Shown here: one piece after another, positions 18,892 through 27,659 of the stretch
Numbering within the stretch: position 1 is the stretch's first letter
Layout: every line of letters starts with the position of its first letter
Made by a program: the position numbers and the translations under genes
Notes under the pieces: model-generated
Told to the model about the DNA's origin: nothing
What the model saw: the letters and a program-made list of their open reading frames with translations, nothing else
The model's database searches: none
DNA from: Citrobacter arsenatis
GTDB taxonomy: Bacteria > Pseudomonadota > Gammaproteobacteria > Enterobacterales > Enterobacteriaceae
Direction: 5' to 3'
NCBI RefSeq assembly: GCF_004353845.1
Contig: NZ_CP037864.1
Location: 4,774,001-4,838,000 of the forward strand
DNA length: 64,000 nt

Positions 18892-19364
18892 TCGCTGACT
18901 TTAATTTGCGATTGCAGATAGTTTTGCAAACCAAGTTTTGCAATCAGGTCCAGCTCTGTTTCGAGCCAGTCAATATGCCCTTCTTCTTCAGTCAGGATCT
19001 CGATCATCATATCCCGGCTGACATAGTCATGAACGCTATCGGCGTAAGCAATGGCTTCACGTAAATCTTTAGCGCCATCGAGTTCGAGTCGAAGATCGGA
19101 TTGCAGCATCTCTTCAACGTCTTCGCCTATACCCAACTTACCAAGATCCTGTAAGTTTGGGAGCCCTTCTAAGAATAAAATACGCTCGATATATTTATCA
19201 GCGTGTTTCATCTCATCGATAGATTCATGGTACTCAACATCATTGAGGCGAGTCAGTCCCCAGTTTTTAAACATACGAGCATGGAGAAAATACTGGTTGA
19301 TTGCGACAAGCTCATTTCCCAATAGTTTATTGAGATAATTTATGATTTTAACATCACCTTTCAT
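18888..19364 (-). CDS. bfr: Bacterioferritin
   Basis: 24-mer haem-containing iron-storage protein with ferroxidase sites. It has 158 aa and retains Glu18, the ESIDEMKHADKY stretch with Glu51, haem ligand Met52 and His54, Glu94 (in the SVHDYVSR neighbourhood) and the EEEGHIDWLE motif. It lies directly downstream of bfd, its iron-release partner, with a 71-base gap. Confidence 0.98.
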   Translation of the reverse strand: MKGDVKIINYLNKLLGNELVAINQYFLHARMFKNWGLTRLNDVEYHESIDEMKHADKYIERILFLEGLPNLQDLGKLGIGEDVEEMLQSDLRLELDGAKDLREAIAYADSVHDYVSRDMMIEILTEEEGHIDWLETELDLIAKLGLQNYLQSQIKVSD

Positions 19365-19435
19365 TTTATAGTCCCTCCGCTTCCACTCTTAGAGCGTAGA
19401 TGGGGCTACAGGGATGTCAAAAAAAAGAGTGTGAC

Positions 19436-19630
19436 TTAGGCGATCTCTTTAAATTCTGGCATTTGCGTTAATTCATCCTGCATGACTTCGCGGGCAGCAC
19501 GAATACACTTACCGCATTGATTTCCAACAGGAATAAATTTACGTAATTGCTGAAAAGACTGAGGATGAAACTGGCGAACAGCCTGACGTATTTTTTTATC
19601 ACTTATCGCATTACACAAACAAACGTACAT
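19436..19630 (-). CDS. bfd: Bfd, bacterioferritin-associated ferredoxin
   Basis: [2Fe-2S] protein of 64 aa that docks on bacterioferritin and passes electrons to release stored iron. The four cluster ligands Cys4, Cys6, Cys39 and Cys42 are visible in MYVCLCNA and NQCGKCIRAA. It is just upstream of bfr. A Fur-like box precedes it, agreeing with induction under iron limitation known in E. coli. Confidence 0.97.
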   Translation of the reverse strand: MYVCLCNAISDKKIRQAVRQFHPQSFQQLRKFIPVGNQCGKCIRAAREVMQDELTQMPEFKEIA

Positions 19631-19663
19631 GATCGCTCCCGTTCAATTTCCGTGCAAAGTCTA

Positions 19664-19682
19664 AATGAGAATAGTTATGATT
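19664..19682 (-). promoter_or_regulatory. Possible Fur box upstream of bfd
   Basis: AATGAGAATAGTTATGATT agrees with the 19-base Fur consensus at 11 positions and lies 34 bases before the bfd ATG. bfd is Fur-repressed in E. coli. Match counted by eye; no score was computed. Confidence 0.5.
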
Positions 19683-19764
19683 ACAATAGCACAACGCTAT
19701 TTACGCGGCGGGAGAATGAATAAAAAATGCGAATAAATATGACAACAGCTAAATAGTAGACAGC

Positions 19765-19790
19765 AAAAAGGGCGCCAAAGCGCCCTTTTT
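19765..19790 (-). terminator. Terminator of the str operon after tufA
   Basis: AAAAAGGGCGC/GCGCCCTTTTT stem with a 3-4-base loop, on the 3' side of tufA and before bfd. Confidence 0.88.
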
Positions 19791-19815
19791 AAGCTCAAAG
19801 CTAATTAATTAATAA

Positions 19816-21000
19816 TTAGCTCATTACTTTAGCAACAACGCCCGCACCAACAGTACGGCCGCCTTCACGGATTGCGAAACGCAGACCGTCGTCCATCGCG
19901 ATTGGGTGGATCAGGGTAACAACCATTTTGATGTTGTCGCCCGGCATTACCATCTCTACGCCTTCCGGCAGTTCGATGGTACCAGTCACGTCAGTAGTAC
20001 GGAAGTAGAACTGCGGACGGTAGCCTTTGAAGAACGGAGTATGACGGCCGCCTTCGTCTTTGGACAGAATGTACACTTCAGATTCGAATTTGGTGTGCGG
20101 CTTGATAGAACCCGGCTTAGCCAGTACCTGACCACGTTCGATTTCTTCACGTTTGATACCACGCAGCAGAACACCAACGTTCTCACCAGCACGGCCTTCG
20201 TCCAGCAGTTTGCGGAACATTTCAACGCCAGTACAGGTAGACTTAGCAGTCTCTTTGATACCAACGATTTCAACTTCTTCACCAACTTTGATGATACCGC
20301 GCTCTACACGACCGGTAACAACGGTACCACGACCGGAGATGGAGAATACGTCTTCGATAGGCAGCAGGAACGGCTTGTCAATCGCACGCTCTGGTTCTGG
20401 GATGTAAGAATCCAGGAAGCCAGCCAGTTCGATGATTTTCGCTTCCCACTCTGCTTCGCCTTCCAGCGCTTTCAGAGCAGAACCACGAACGATCGGAGTG
20501 TCGTCGCCCGGGAAATCGTACTGAGACAGAAGTTCACGAACTTCCATTTCTACCAGTTCCAGCAGCTCTTCGTCATCAACCATGTCGCATTTGTTCAGGA
20601 ACACGATGATGTACGGAACGCCTACCTGACGACCCAGCAGGATGTGCTCACGAGTCTGCGGCATCGGGCCGTCAGTCGCAGCAACAACCAGGATCGCGCC
20701 GTCCATCTGCGCAGCACCGGTGATCATGTTTTTAACATAGTCGGCGTGGCCCGGGCAGTCTACGTGTGCGTAGTGGCGAGTCGGGGTGTCATATTCAACG
20801 TGAGAAGTGTTGATGGTGATACCACGAGCTTTTTCTTCCGGCGCGTTATCGATCTGGTCGAATGCACGAGCAGCACCGCCGTAGGTTTTAGCCAGTACGG
20901 TAGTGATTGCAGCGGTCAGGGTAGTTTTACCGTGGTCAACGTGGCCGATGGTGCCGACGTTAACGTGCGGTTTTGTACGTTCAAATTTTTCTTTAGACAC
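19816..21000 (-). CDS. tufA: Elongation factor Tu
   Basis: GTPase that brings aminoacyl-tRNA to the ribosome. It has 394 aa with GHVDHGKTTL (P-loop), DCPGHADY (G3) and NKCD (G4), then two beta-barrel domains. Last gene of the str operon, 69 bases after fusA. Position marks it as tufA rather than the tufB copy found near tRNA genes. Confidence 0.99.
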   Translation of the reverse strand: MSKEKFERTKPHVNVGTIGHVDHGKTTLTAAITTVLAKTYGGAARAFDQIDNAPEEKARGITINTSHVEYDTPTRHYAHVDCPGHADYVKNMITGAAQMDGAILVVAATDGPMPQTREHILLGRQVGVPYIIVFLNKCDMVDDEELLELVEMEVRELLSQYDFPGDDTPIVRGSALKALEGEAEWEAKIIELAGFLDSYIPEPERAIDKPFLLPIEDVFSISGRGTVVTGRVERGIIKVGEEVEIVGIKETAKSTCTGVEMFRKLLDEGRAGENVGVLLRGIKREEIERGQVLAKPGSIKPHTKFESEVYILSKDEGGRHTPFFKGYRPQFYFRTTDVTGTIELPEGVEMVMPGDNIKMVVTLIHPIAMDDGLRFAIREGGRTVGAGVVAKVMS

Positions 21001-21069
21001 GGCTATATTCCTTACTATAGTGCTCTCCCCTTTGGAGAGAGCACGGGACTTAGGTTTTAATCCTGTGGC

Positions 21070-23184
21070 TTATTTACCACGGGCTTCAATAACGGCCTGA
21101 GCAACGTTGTTCGGCGCATCGTCGTACTTCAGGAACTCCATGGAGTAAGAAGCACGGCCTTTGGTCAGAGAACGCAGCTGGGTTGCATATCCGAACATTT
21201 CAGACAGCGGAACTTCAGCGTGGATCACAACGCCAGTGACGTTGGATTCCTGACCACGAAGCATACCACGACGGCGGCTCAAGTCACCGATAACGTCACC
21301 GGTGTTCTCTTCCGGAGTCTCTACTTCAACCTTCATGATAGGCTCAAGCAGAACTGGTTTCGCTTTCTTAAAGCCATCTTTGAAGGCGATAGAAGCGGCC
21401 AGTTTAAACGCCAGCTCAGAGGAGTCAACGTCATGGTAAGAACCGAAGTGCAGACGCACGCCCAGATCAACAACCGGGTAACCAGCCAGCGGGCCAGATT
21501 TCAGCTGTTCCTGGATGCCTTTATCAACGGCCGGGATGTATTCGCCAGGAATTACACCACCTTTGATGTCGTTGATGAACTCGTAGCCTTTCGGGTTTGA
21601 ACCCGGCTCCAGCGGGTACATGTCGATAACAACATGACCGTACTGACCGCGACCACCAGACTGCTTAGCGTGTTTACCTTCGATATCGGTAACTTTCGCG
21701 CGAATCGCTTCACGGTAAGCAACCTGAGGTTTACCGACGTTCGCTTCAACGTTGAATTCACGCTTCATACGGTCAACGATGATGTCGAGGTGCAGCTCAC
21801 CCATACCGGCGATAATGGTCTGGTTAGATTCTTCGTCAGTCCAAACGCGGAATGACGGGTCTTCTTTAGCCAGACGGCCCAGAGCCAGACCCATTTTTTC
21901 CTGGTCAGCTTTGGTTTTCGGTTCTACCGCGATGGAAATTACCGGCTCAGGGAATTCCATACGTTCCAGAATGATCGGGTGATCCGGGTCACACAGAGTG
22001 TCACCAGTGGTCACGTCTTTCAGACCGATAGCAGCAGCGATATCGCCCGCGCGAACTTCTTTGATCTCTTCACGTTTGTTAGCGTGCATCTGTACGATAC
22101 GGCCAAAACGCTCGCGTGCAGTTTTCACTGAGTTCAGGATGGTGTCACCGGAGTTAACCACACCAGAGTACACGCGGAAGAAGGTCAGGTTACCCACGAA
22201 CGGGTCGGTAGCGATTTTGAATGCCAGAGCAGCAAACGGCTCATCATCGCTAGCGTGACGCTCAGCCGGAGTATCTTTACCGTCGTCCAGAATACCGTTG
22301 ATCGCAGGTACGTCGACTGGGGATGGCAGGTAATCAATTACCGCATCCAGCATCGCCTGAACACCTTTGTTCTTGAACGCAGAACCACAGGTTACCAGGA
22401 TGATTTCGTTGTTCAGAACGCGCTGACGCAGAGCTTTTTTGATCTCTTCTTCAGTCAGTTCTTCACCACCCAGGTATTTCTCCATCAGCTCTTCTGAAGC
22501 TTCTGCAGCGGACTCGATCAGGTTCTGGTGCCATTCTTCAGCCAGTTCCTGCATGTCAGCCGGGATATCTTCATAAGTGAAGGTTACGCCTGCGTCTTCT
22601 TCGTTCCAGTTGATGGCTTTCATTTTCACCAGGTCAACAACACCGGTGAACGCTTCTTCAGCGCCAATTGCCAGCTGCAGCGGAACAGGGTTCGCGCCCA
22701 GACGGGTTTTGATCTGACCAACAACTTTCAGGAAGTTCGCACCCATACGGTCCATTTTGTTAACGAACGCAATGCGTGGAACTTTATATTTGTTTGCCTG
22801 ACGCCATACGGTTTCAGACTGAGGCTGAACACCACCAACTGCGCAGTAAACCATTACTGCACCATCAAGCACACGCATGGAACGTTCTACTTCGATAGTG
22901 AAGTCAACGTGCCCCGGGGTGTCGATGATGTTTACGCGATGCGGTTCATACTGCTTAGCCATACCAGACCAGAATGCAGTAGTCGCTGCGGAGGTGATAG
23001 TAATACCACGCTCCTGCTCCTGTTCCATCCAGTCCATGGTGGCTGCGCCGTCATGAACTTCACCGATTTTATGGTTTACACCGGTGTAGAACAGAATACG
23101 TTCGGTAGTAGTGGTTTTACCGGCGTCGATGTGCGCACTGATACCGATGTTACGGTAGCGCGCGATGGGTGTTGTACGAGCCAT
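21070..23184 (-). CDS. fusA: Elongation factor G
   Basis: Translocase GTPase, 704 aa. It begins MARTTPIARYRNIGISAHIDAGKTTTTERIL (in parts: P-loop AHIDAGKTT), with DTPGHVDF and NKMD motifs, domain II, and EF-G domains III-V including GRGQYGHV. Regions where fusidic-acid changes occur look ordinary. Str operon, between rpsG and tufA. Confidence 0.99.
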   Translation of the reverse strand: MARTTPIARYRNIGISAHIDAGKTTTTERILFYTGVNHKIGEVHDGAATMDWMEQEQERGITITSAATTAFWSGMAKQYEPHRVNIIDTPGHVDFTIEVERSMRVLDGAVMVYCAVGGVQPQSETVWRQANKYKVPRIAFVNKMDRMGANFLKVVGQIKTRLGANPVPLQLAIGAEEAFTGVVDLVKMKAINWNEEDAGVTFTYEDIPADMQELAEEWHQNLIESAAEASEELMEKYLGGEELTEEEIKKALRQRVLNNEIILVTCGSAFKNKGVQAMLDAVIDYLPSPVDVPAINGILDDGKDTPAERHASDDEPFAALAFKIATDPFVGNLTFFRVYSGVVNSGDTILNSVKTARERFGRIVQMHANKREEIKEVRAGDIAAAIGLKDVTTGDTLCDPDHPIILERMEFPEPVISIAVEPKTKADQEKMGLALGRLAKEDPSFRVWTDEESNQTIIAGMGELHLDIIVDRMKREFNVEANVGKPQVAYREAIRAKVTDIEGKHAKQSGGRGQYGHVVIDMYPLEPGSNPKGYEFINDIKGGVIPGEYIPAVDKGIQEQLKSGPLAGYPVVDLGVRLHFGSYHDVDSSELAFKLAASIAFKDGFKKAKPVLLEPIMKVEVETPEENTGDVIGDLSRRRGMLRGQESNVTGVVIHAEVPLSEMFGYATQLRSLTKGRASYSMEFLKYDDAPNNVAQAVIEARGK

Positions 23185-23280
23185 TTGATTCCTCGTTTAT
23201 CTTTTAGGCGTTCAATTTAAGTAGCCCAAAGCGGGCTGCTTACTGGAAGCGCCCGCCTGGTGACTAAAACTCCGAAGGGA

Positions 23281-23751
23281 TTACCAACGGTAGTGTGCGA
23301 ACGCCTTGTTGGCTTCTGCCATACGGTGAACGTCTTCACGTTTCTTAACTGCAGTACCTTTGTTTTCTGCAGCATCAGAAAGTTCGTTCGCCAGGCGCAG
23401 AGCCATGGATTTATCACCGCGTTTACGAGCAGCTTCAACGATCCAACGCATTGCCAGGGCATTACGACGAACCGGACGGACTTCAACTGGAACCTGATAA
23501 GTAGAACCACCAACGCGGCGAGACTTAACTTCGACAGTCGGACGCACGTTTTCAAGGGCTACTTCAAAAGCTTCCAGGCCATCTTTACCAGAACGCTGAG
23601 CCAGGGTCTCCAGCGCGCTGTATACGATGGTTTCTGCAGTAGATTTTTTACCATCTACCATCAGGATATTTACAAATTTAGCCAGCAGCTCTGATCCGAA
23701 CTTAGGATCCGGCAGAATTTTACGCTGACCAATGACGCGACGACGTGGCAT
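23281..23751 (-). CDS. rpsG: 30S ribosomal protein S7
   Basis: 16S rRNA-binding protein that nucleates the 30S head; autogenous repressor of the str operon by binding the rpsL-rpsG spacer. It has 156 aa, i.e. the short form without the C-terminal extension of E. coli K-12. It starts MPRRRVIGQRKILPDPKFG. Confidence 0.98.
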   Translation of the reverse strand: MPRRRVIGQRKILPDPKFGSELLAKFVNILMVDGKKSTAETIVYSALETLAQRSGKDGLEAFEVALENVRPTVEVKSRRVGGSTYQVPVEVRPVRRNALAMRWIVEAARKRGDKSMALRLANELSDAAENKGTAVKKREDVHRMAEANKAFAHYRW

Positions 23752-23846
23752 GGGAATACTCCGTTGTTAATTCAGGATTGTCCAAAACTCTACGAGTTTA
23801 GTTTGACATTAATATAAAACGTTTGGCCTTACTTAACGGAGAACCA
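23752..23846 (-). promoter_or_regulatory. rpsL-rpsG intercistronic region, S7 target by analogy
   Basis: A 95-base spacer within the str operon, unusually long for this operon. In E. coli the same spacer folds so that rpsL translation couples to rpsG and S7 binds it to repress. Only the position and length are seen here. Confidence 0.55.
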
Positions 23847-24221
23847 TTAAGCCTTAGGACGTTTCACGCCATACTTGGAGCGTGATTGCTTACGGTCTTT
23901 AACGCCGGAGCAGTCAAGCGCACCGCGAACGGTGTGGTAACGAACACCCGGGAGGTCTTTTACACGACCGCCACGGATCAGGATCACGGAGTGCTCCTGC
24001 AGGTTGTGACCTTCACCACCGATGTAGGAAGTCACTTCAAAACCGTTAGTCAAACGCACACGGCATACTTTACGCAGTGCGGAGTTTGGTTTTTTAGGAG
24101 TGGTAGTATATACACGAGTACATACGCCACGTTTCTGCGGGCATGCTTCCAGTGCAGGCACGTTGCTCTTTGCAACTTTGCGTGCGCGTGGTTTGCGTAC
24201 CAGCTGGTTAACTGTTGCCAT
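23847..24221 (-). CDS. rpsL: 30S ribosomal protein S12
   Basis: Decoding-site protein of 124 aa; first gene of the str operon. The start is MATVNQLVRKPRARK; a longer frame upstream is leader. The lysines in TTPKKPNSALRK and GRVKDLPG, whose changes cause streptomycin resistance, are wild type, and the neighbouring Asp modified by RimO is present. A good ribosome site (AGGAGC) precedes the ATG. Confidence 0.98.
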   Translation of the reverse strand: MATVNQLVRKPRARKVAKSNVPALEACPQKRGVCTRVYTTTPKKPNSALRKVCRVRLTNGFEVTSYIGGEGHNLQEHSVILIRGGRVKDLPGVRYHTVRGALDCSGVKDRKQSRSKYGVKRPKA

Positions 24222-24295
24222 TAAATAGCTCCTGGTTGTAGCTTTCGCTTCGTAAACACGTAATAAAACGACCTCATACAATATGAGGACGCAGA

Positions 24296-24324
24296 ATTTT
24301 AGGTCGGTGTCGAAAAGGTGTCAA
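24296..24324 (-). promoter_or_regulatory. Str-operon promoter
   Basis: Perfect TTGACA (24319-24324), 17-base spacer and TAAAAT (24296-24301) on the minus strand, 75 bases before the rpsL start, between tusB and rpsL as in E. coli. Confidence 0.85.
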
Positions 24325-24346
24325 GAAATATACAACGATCCCACAA

Positions 24347-24634
24347 TTACCAGGACATCTGGCTGGGATGCTTCACCGTAAGTCTGACGAAGTCAGTATA
24401 GCTAACCCTGACGACACTGTCTGAAATTTGACCATCTAAGCCGCGAGCTTTAACGTCTTCTTCCAGTACATAGACCTTAATGGAGGCACTTTGCAGACTT
24501 TCAAGGAAACGGCTTCCTTCTATTGCTGCGGTCACGCCATCCTGGAGCAATAAAAGTTCATCGTCTTTATCAATCAGGCGAAGAAGAGAGGAGAAATCGG
24601 TAAGCCACGCGGAGCGATGTAGTGTGTGCAGCAT
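24347..24634 (-). CDS. tusB: TusB, sulfur-relay subunit
   Basis: Subunit of the TusBCD heterohexamer that passes persulfide from TusA to TusE for 2-thiolation of the tRNA wobble uridine. It has 95 aa, DsrH-like, starting MLHTLHRSAWLTDF. It is the last gene of yheO-tusD-tusC-tusB, 7 bases after tusC. Confidence 0.95.
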   Translation of the reverse strand: MLHTLHRSAWLTDFSSLLRLIDKDDELLLLQDGVTAAIEGSRFLESLQSASIKVYVLEEDVKARGLDGQISDSVVRVSYTDFVRLTVKHPSQMSW

Positions 24635-24641
24635 GAGTATC

Positions 24642-25001
24642 TCAAAACCTTAAAATGACGTCATAGTTGCCTAGCTCACGGCGTAAATCCTCTGGTTCTA
24701 ACGCTGTCGCATCGACCACAAAATTAACACCCTGCTGGAGACCCCGTTCACGTAATGAGGCGGCACAAAGCCAACATTGCTCGATATCGTACAACCCTAA
24801 CAGCTTGAAGGTTGAGATATAGTCCCGCGCCAGCACAACATCCGGCTGTTGTCCCTGGAGGATTTGAAAAACGCCATCGCCGATAAAAAATACGCCGAGG
24901 TCTTCCGTTAGGGCCGATGTCGCCAGTAAGGCATCTAACCCTTCACGGCCTGACGCGCTGCCGTGCGGCACGGTAGAAAAGACAAACGCAACACGTTTCA
25001 T
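24642..25001 (-). CDS. tusC: TusC, sulfur-relay subunit
   Basis: DsrF-like subunit of TusBCD, 119 aa, starting MKRVAFVFSTVPHGSASGREG. Overlaps the tusD stop by one base. Structural partner of TusB and TusD; the persulfide-carrying cysteine is in TusD. Confidence 0.95.
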   Translation of the reverse strand: MKRVAFVFSTVPHGSASGREGLDALLATSALTEDLGVFFIGDGVFQILQGQQPDVVLARDYISTFKLLGLYDIEQCWLCAASLRERGLQQGVNFVVDATALEPEDLRRELGNYDVILRF

Positions 25002-25387
25002 TAAAACTGCACCACGCGATCGCAGGTCAAGGACGCCTCAGCCAGCGAACCCAGCCCGCTGAGGTTAAAACCTGATTGTAAATTAGCGCCTGCCAGGCCC
25101 AGCCGCGTCGCTTCCGTTTCATCAACTACGCCGCGACGCAACGCCGCCGCCACGCAAATATTCAGCATCACGCCATGCTGCTGGTTCAACTGTTGCCAGG
25201 CCCGTACCAGATCGTATTCATCACTGGCGGGCGAAGTCAGTAAGTTAGCGTTATACACACCTTCACGATAGAAAAAGACGCTGCTTAGCTCATGCCCTTC
25301 TTTGAGTAGCGCATGAGCAAATTGCAACGCGCTGCTCGCCTGTTGCGTGCCATAAGCCGGCCCCGTCACCATGATGGCAAAACGCAT
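25001..25387 (-). CDS. tusD: TusD, sulfurtransferase subunit
   Basis: Active subunit of TusBCD, 128 aa, DsrE-like. It keeps the persulfide-accepting Cys78 (in LNICVAAALRRG), counted from MRFAIMVTGPAYG. One-base overlaps with yheO and tusC show tight translational coupling of this sulfur-relay operon. Confidence 0.96.
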   Translation of the reverse strand: MRFAIMVTGPAYGTQQASSALQFAHALLKEGHELSSVFFYREGVYNANLLTSPASDEYDLVRAWQQLNQQHGVMLNICVAAALRRGVVDETEATRLGLAGANLQSGFNLSGLGSLAEASLTCDRVVQF

Positions 25388-26109
25388 TACTTGTCTTGCC
25401 CCTGGAAATCGCCGCTTTTGAACTGGCGAATATAGAGGTAGACCGTGTGCTTGGAGATGTTCAGCCGATCGGCGACCTGGTTAATGGCATCTTTAATATC
25501 GAAGATACCTTTCTCATACAGATTCAGGACAATCTGGCGATTCTTGGCGTTGTTGGAAACATTGCGATCGGCATTCACTTCTTCGATCGTGAACTCCAGC
25601 GTTTGGGTCACCAGGTCTTCCACTGAAGAAGCGAAGTTGACGGCAGAACCCACTTCCGGGGTTTCCGGTGGGATAAAGGTATTCATTATCTGCGAGAATG
25701 GAACATCAAGGTTCATGTTGATGCACAGCAGACCAATCACGCGATGCTCACGGTTGCGAATAGCAATCGTCACCGACTTCATCAAGACACCGCTTTTCGC
25801 ACGTGTGAAGTAACACTTCGACACGCTGCTATCCGCACCCGTCATATCATGCAGCATACGCAACGCAAGGTCGGTAATCGGCGAGCCAATTTTGCGGCCC
25901 GTGTGTTCACCGTTAGCAATGCGGATAGCCGAGCATTTCAAATCCTGCAAAGAGTGCAATACGATTTCACAATGGGAACCAATGAGCATCGCCAACCCGT
26001 CCACAACCGCTTCGTAGGATTTGAGGATATCGAAGTCGGTCTGATCGAAAGGACGTTGATCCAGTAAATCTAGCTCACTGGTTTCGTTGGTTAAAAGCGA
26101 CCTGGACAT
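25387..26109 (-). CDS. yheO: YheO, PAS-like/HTH DNA-binding protein
   Basis: Conserved 240-aa putative regulator. The N-terminal YheO-type PAS-like domain (about 30-150) is followed by a C-terminal helix-turn-helix (INQVADRLNISKHTVYLYIRQF). The start is taken at MSRSLLTNETSEL, the E. coli length; an ATG 12 bases upstream is also in frame. It heads the tusDCB operon. Its target and ligand are not known to me. Confidence 0.9.
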   Translation of the reverse strand: MSRSLLTNETSELDLLDQRPFDQTDFDILKSYEAVVDGLAMLIGSHCEIVLHSLQDLKCSAIRIANGEHTGRKIGSPITDLALRMLHDMTGADSSVSKCYFTRAKSGVLMKSVTIAIRNREHRVIGLLCINMNLDVPFSQIMNTFIPPETPEVGSAVNFASSVEDLVTQTLEFTIEEVNADRNVSNNAKNRQIVLNLYEKGIFDIKDAINQVADRLNISKHTVYLYIRQFKSGDFQGQDK

Positions 26110-26237
26110 GAAAAAAAGCACTCCTTTTCAGGAGCCTGTCGTTATGTTGTCAGGGCAGGCTCATCACTATTATAGGGGCATCTAAAGTAATACAGCGCAC
26201 AAGGCGCTTTCCAGTATTAATTATATCCTGTCGATAA

Positions 26238-26270
26238 TAAAAAACCGCCGCCCTGTGGGCGGCGGTTTCT
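26238..26270 (-). terminator. Terminator after fkpA
   Basis: AAACCGCCGCCC/GGGCGGCGGTTT stem with a 4-base loop and a T-rich tail on the minus strand. Confidence 0.9.
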
Positions 26271-26276
26271 GGTCAC

Positions 26277-27095
26277 TTATTTTTTGCTGCTGTCTGCGGC
26301 TTTATCTGCCGGTGCAGCATCGGGCTGCGCATCAGCTTTCGGTGCCGGTTTGATGTCTAACAGTTCAACATCAAACACCAGCGTAGAGTTGGCCGGAATG
26401 CCCGGTACGCCGGTTTTGCCGTAAGCCAGATCCGGTGGGATAACCAGCTGGATTTTGCCGCCTTTCTTGATGTTTTTCAGGCCTTCAGTCCAGCCCGGGA
26501 TGACACCGTCAAGACGGAAAGAGAGCGGCTCACCGCGGGTATAAGAGTTATCAAACTCTTTACCATCAATCAGCGTACCTTTGTAGTTGACTACCACGGT
26601 ATCGCTGTCTTTCGGTGCCGCACCGGTACCTTCTTTCTCTACTTTGTAGATCAGGCCAGTAGCAGAGGTTTTAACGCCTTTCTCTTTAGCGAATTTCTCG
26701 CGGTAAACTTTACCTTTGGCTTCGTTGTCGGCCGCGTCTTTTTCCATTTTCGCCTGAGCGGAGCTCTTCACGCGTGCTTCAAACGCCTGCAGAGTTTGTT
26801 CGATTTCCTGGTCAGACAGCTTGCTCTTGTCTGCAAACGCATCCTGAACGCCAGCGATCAGCTGATCTTTATCCAGTTTGATGCCCAGTTTCTCCTGCTC
26901 TTTCAGAGAGTTTTCCATATAACGACCCAGGGACGCGCCCAGCGCATAAGCGGCTTTTTGGTCGTCATTCTTGAATGCTGCTTTGCTGTCAGCAGTAGCG
27001 GCTGGTTTCGCAGCATCAGCAGCGAAGGTGATCGGGGCATGCAGAGCAACAGCCATTGTGGTCGCCAGCAGCGTTACTTTAAACAGTGATTTCAT
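26277..27095 (-). CDS. fkpA: FkpA, periplasmic FKBP-type prolyl isomerase/chaperone
   Basis: Periplasmic folding catalyst of the sigma-E regulon. It has 272 aa. An N-terminal signal peptide (MKSLFKVTLLATTMAVALHA, cleavage after TFAADA-type site), a helical dimerisation/chaperone domain, and a C-terminal FKBP domain (around 145-250: DTVVVNYKGTLIDGKEFDNS, VIPGWTEGL). A proline/alanine-rich tail follows. The gene is divergent from slyX. Confidence 0.97.
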   Translation of the reverse strand: MKSLFKVTLLATTMAVALHAPITFAADAAKPAATADSKAAFKNDDQKAAYALGASLGRYMENSLKEQEKLGIKLDKDQLIAGVQDAFADKSKLSDQEIEQTLQAFEARVKSSAQAKMEKDAADNEAKGKVYREKFAKEKGVKTSATGLIYKVEKEGTGAAPKDSDTVVVNYKGTLIDGKEFDNSYTRGEPLSFRLDGVIPGWTEGLKNIKKGGKIQLVIPPDLAYGKTGVPGIPANSTLVFDVELLDIKPAPKADAQPDAAPADKAADSSKK

Positions 27096-27206
27096 CCATA
27101 TCTCCAGGGCCGGGGCATCTCACCCCAGGGTTAGCTAACACAAAAATGTACTATAAAGCGTTGTAGAACAAATCAACATACGGGCACGCCCTATTATCAC
27201 CACTTT

Positions 27207-27234
27207 TCAGACTCTTTTTGTTTAAATTAGTTTC
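27207..27234 (-). promoter_or_regulatory. Probable sigma-E promoter of fkpA
   Basis: Minus-strand GAAACTA (27228-27234) and TCTGA (27207-27211) separated by 16 bases, resembling the sigma-E elements GGAACTT and TCTGA. fkpA is a known sigma-E gene. Leader to the ATG is about 100 bases. Confidence 0.55.
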
Positions 27235-27327
27235 GTGACCGAAGATTGAGTGCTGTGCAAACAGGCAAAGTTAAGTAGAATTCGCCGCAGTCCGCGATCT
27301 GCCGGAGAAAAAAGAAAGAGGTGAATC

Positions 27328-27546
27328 ATGCAGGATACAACAATGGAAACTCGCCTGGCTGAACTGGAAAGTCGCCTGGCATTTCAGGAGATAACCATTG
27401 AAGAGCTCAACGTGACGGTGACCGCGCATGAACTGGAAATGGCCAAACTGCGCGACCATTTGCGTTTACTGACGGAAAAGCTCAAAGCAACGCAGCCGTC
27501 CCACATTGCATCTCAGTCTGAAGAGACCCCGCCGCCACATTATTGA
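27328..27546 (+). CDS. slyX: SlyX, short coiled-coil protein
   Basis: 72-aa protein of unknown function, almost entirely a coiled coil (METRLAELESRLAFQEITIEELN in heptads, split here by function) with a proline/His tail PPPHY. The ATG at 27328 has GAGGTG upstream; a second in-frame ATG (27343) is possible. Located between divergent fkpA and slyD as in E. coli. Confidence 0.93.
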   Translation: MQDTTMETRLAELESRLAFQEITIEELNVTVTAHELEMAKLRDHLRLLTEKLKATQPSHIASQSEETPPPHY

Positions 27547-27550
27547 GACG

Positions 27551-27581
27551 TAAAAAAAGCGGGGATATCCCCGCTTTTTTG
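27551..27581 (+). terminator. Terminator after slyX
   Basis: AAAAAAAGCGGGGATATCCCCGCTTTTTT: a 7-8-base GC stem between an A run and a T run. It is symmetrical and may also stop minus-strand readthrough from slyD. Confidence 0.9.
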
Positions 27582-27651
27582 TGCCGGATGACGACGTAAA
27601 CGTCTTATCCGGCCTACGGTAGACCTGATAAGCGTAGCGCCGTCAGGCAAT
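27582..27651. repeat. REP/BIME pair between slyX and slyD
   Basis: Two REP units in opposite orientation: GCCGGATGACGACG...CTTATCCGGCCTAC and its partner CTGATAAGCGTAGCGCCGTCAGGC. Typical enterobacterial extragenic palindromes between convergent genes. Confidence 0.85.
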
Positions 27652-27659
27652 CATACCGA

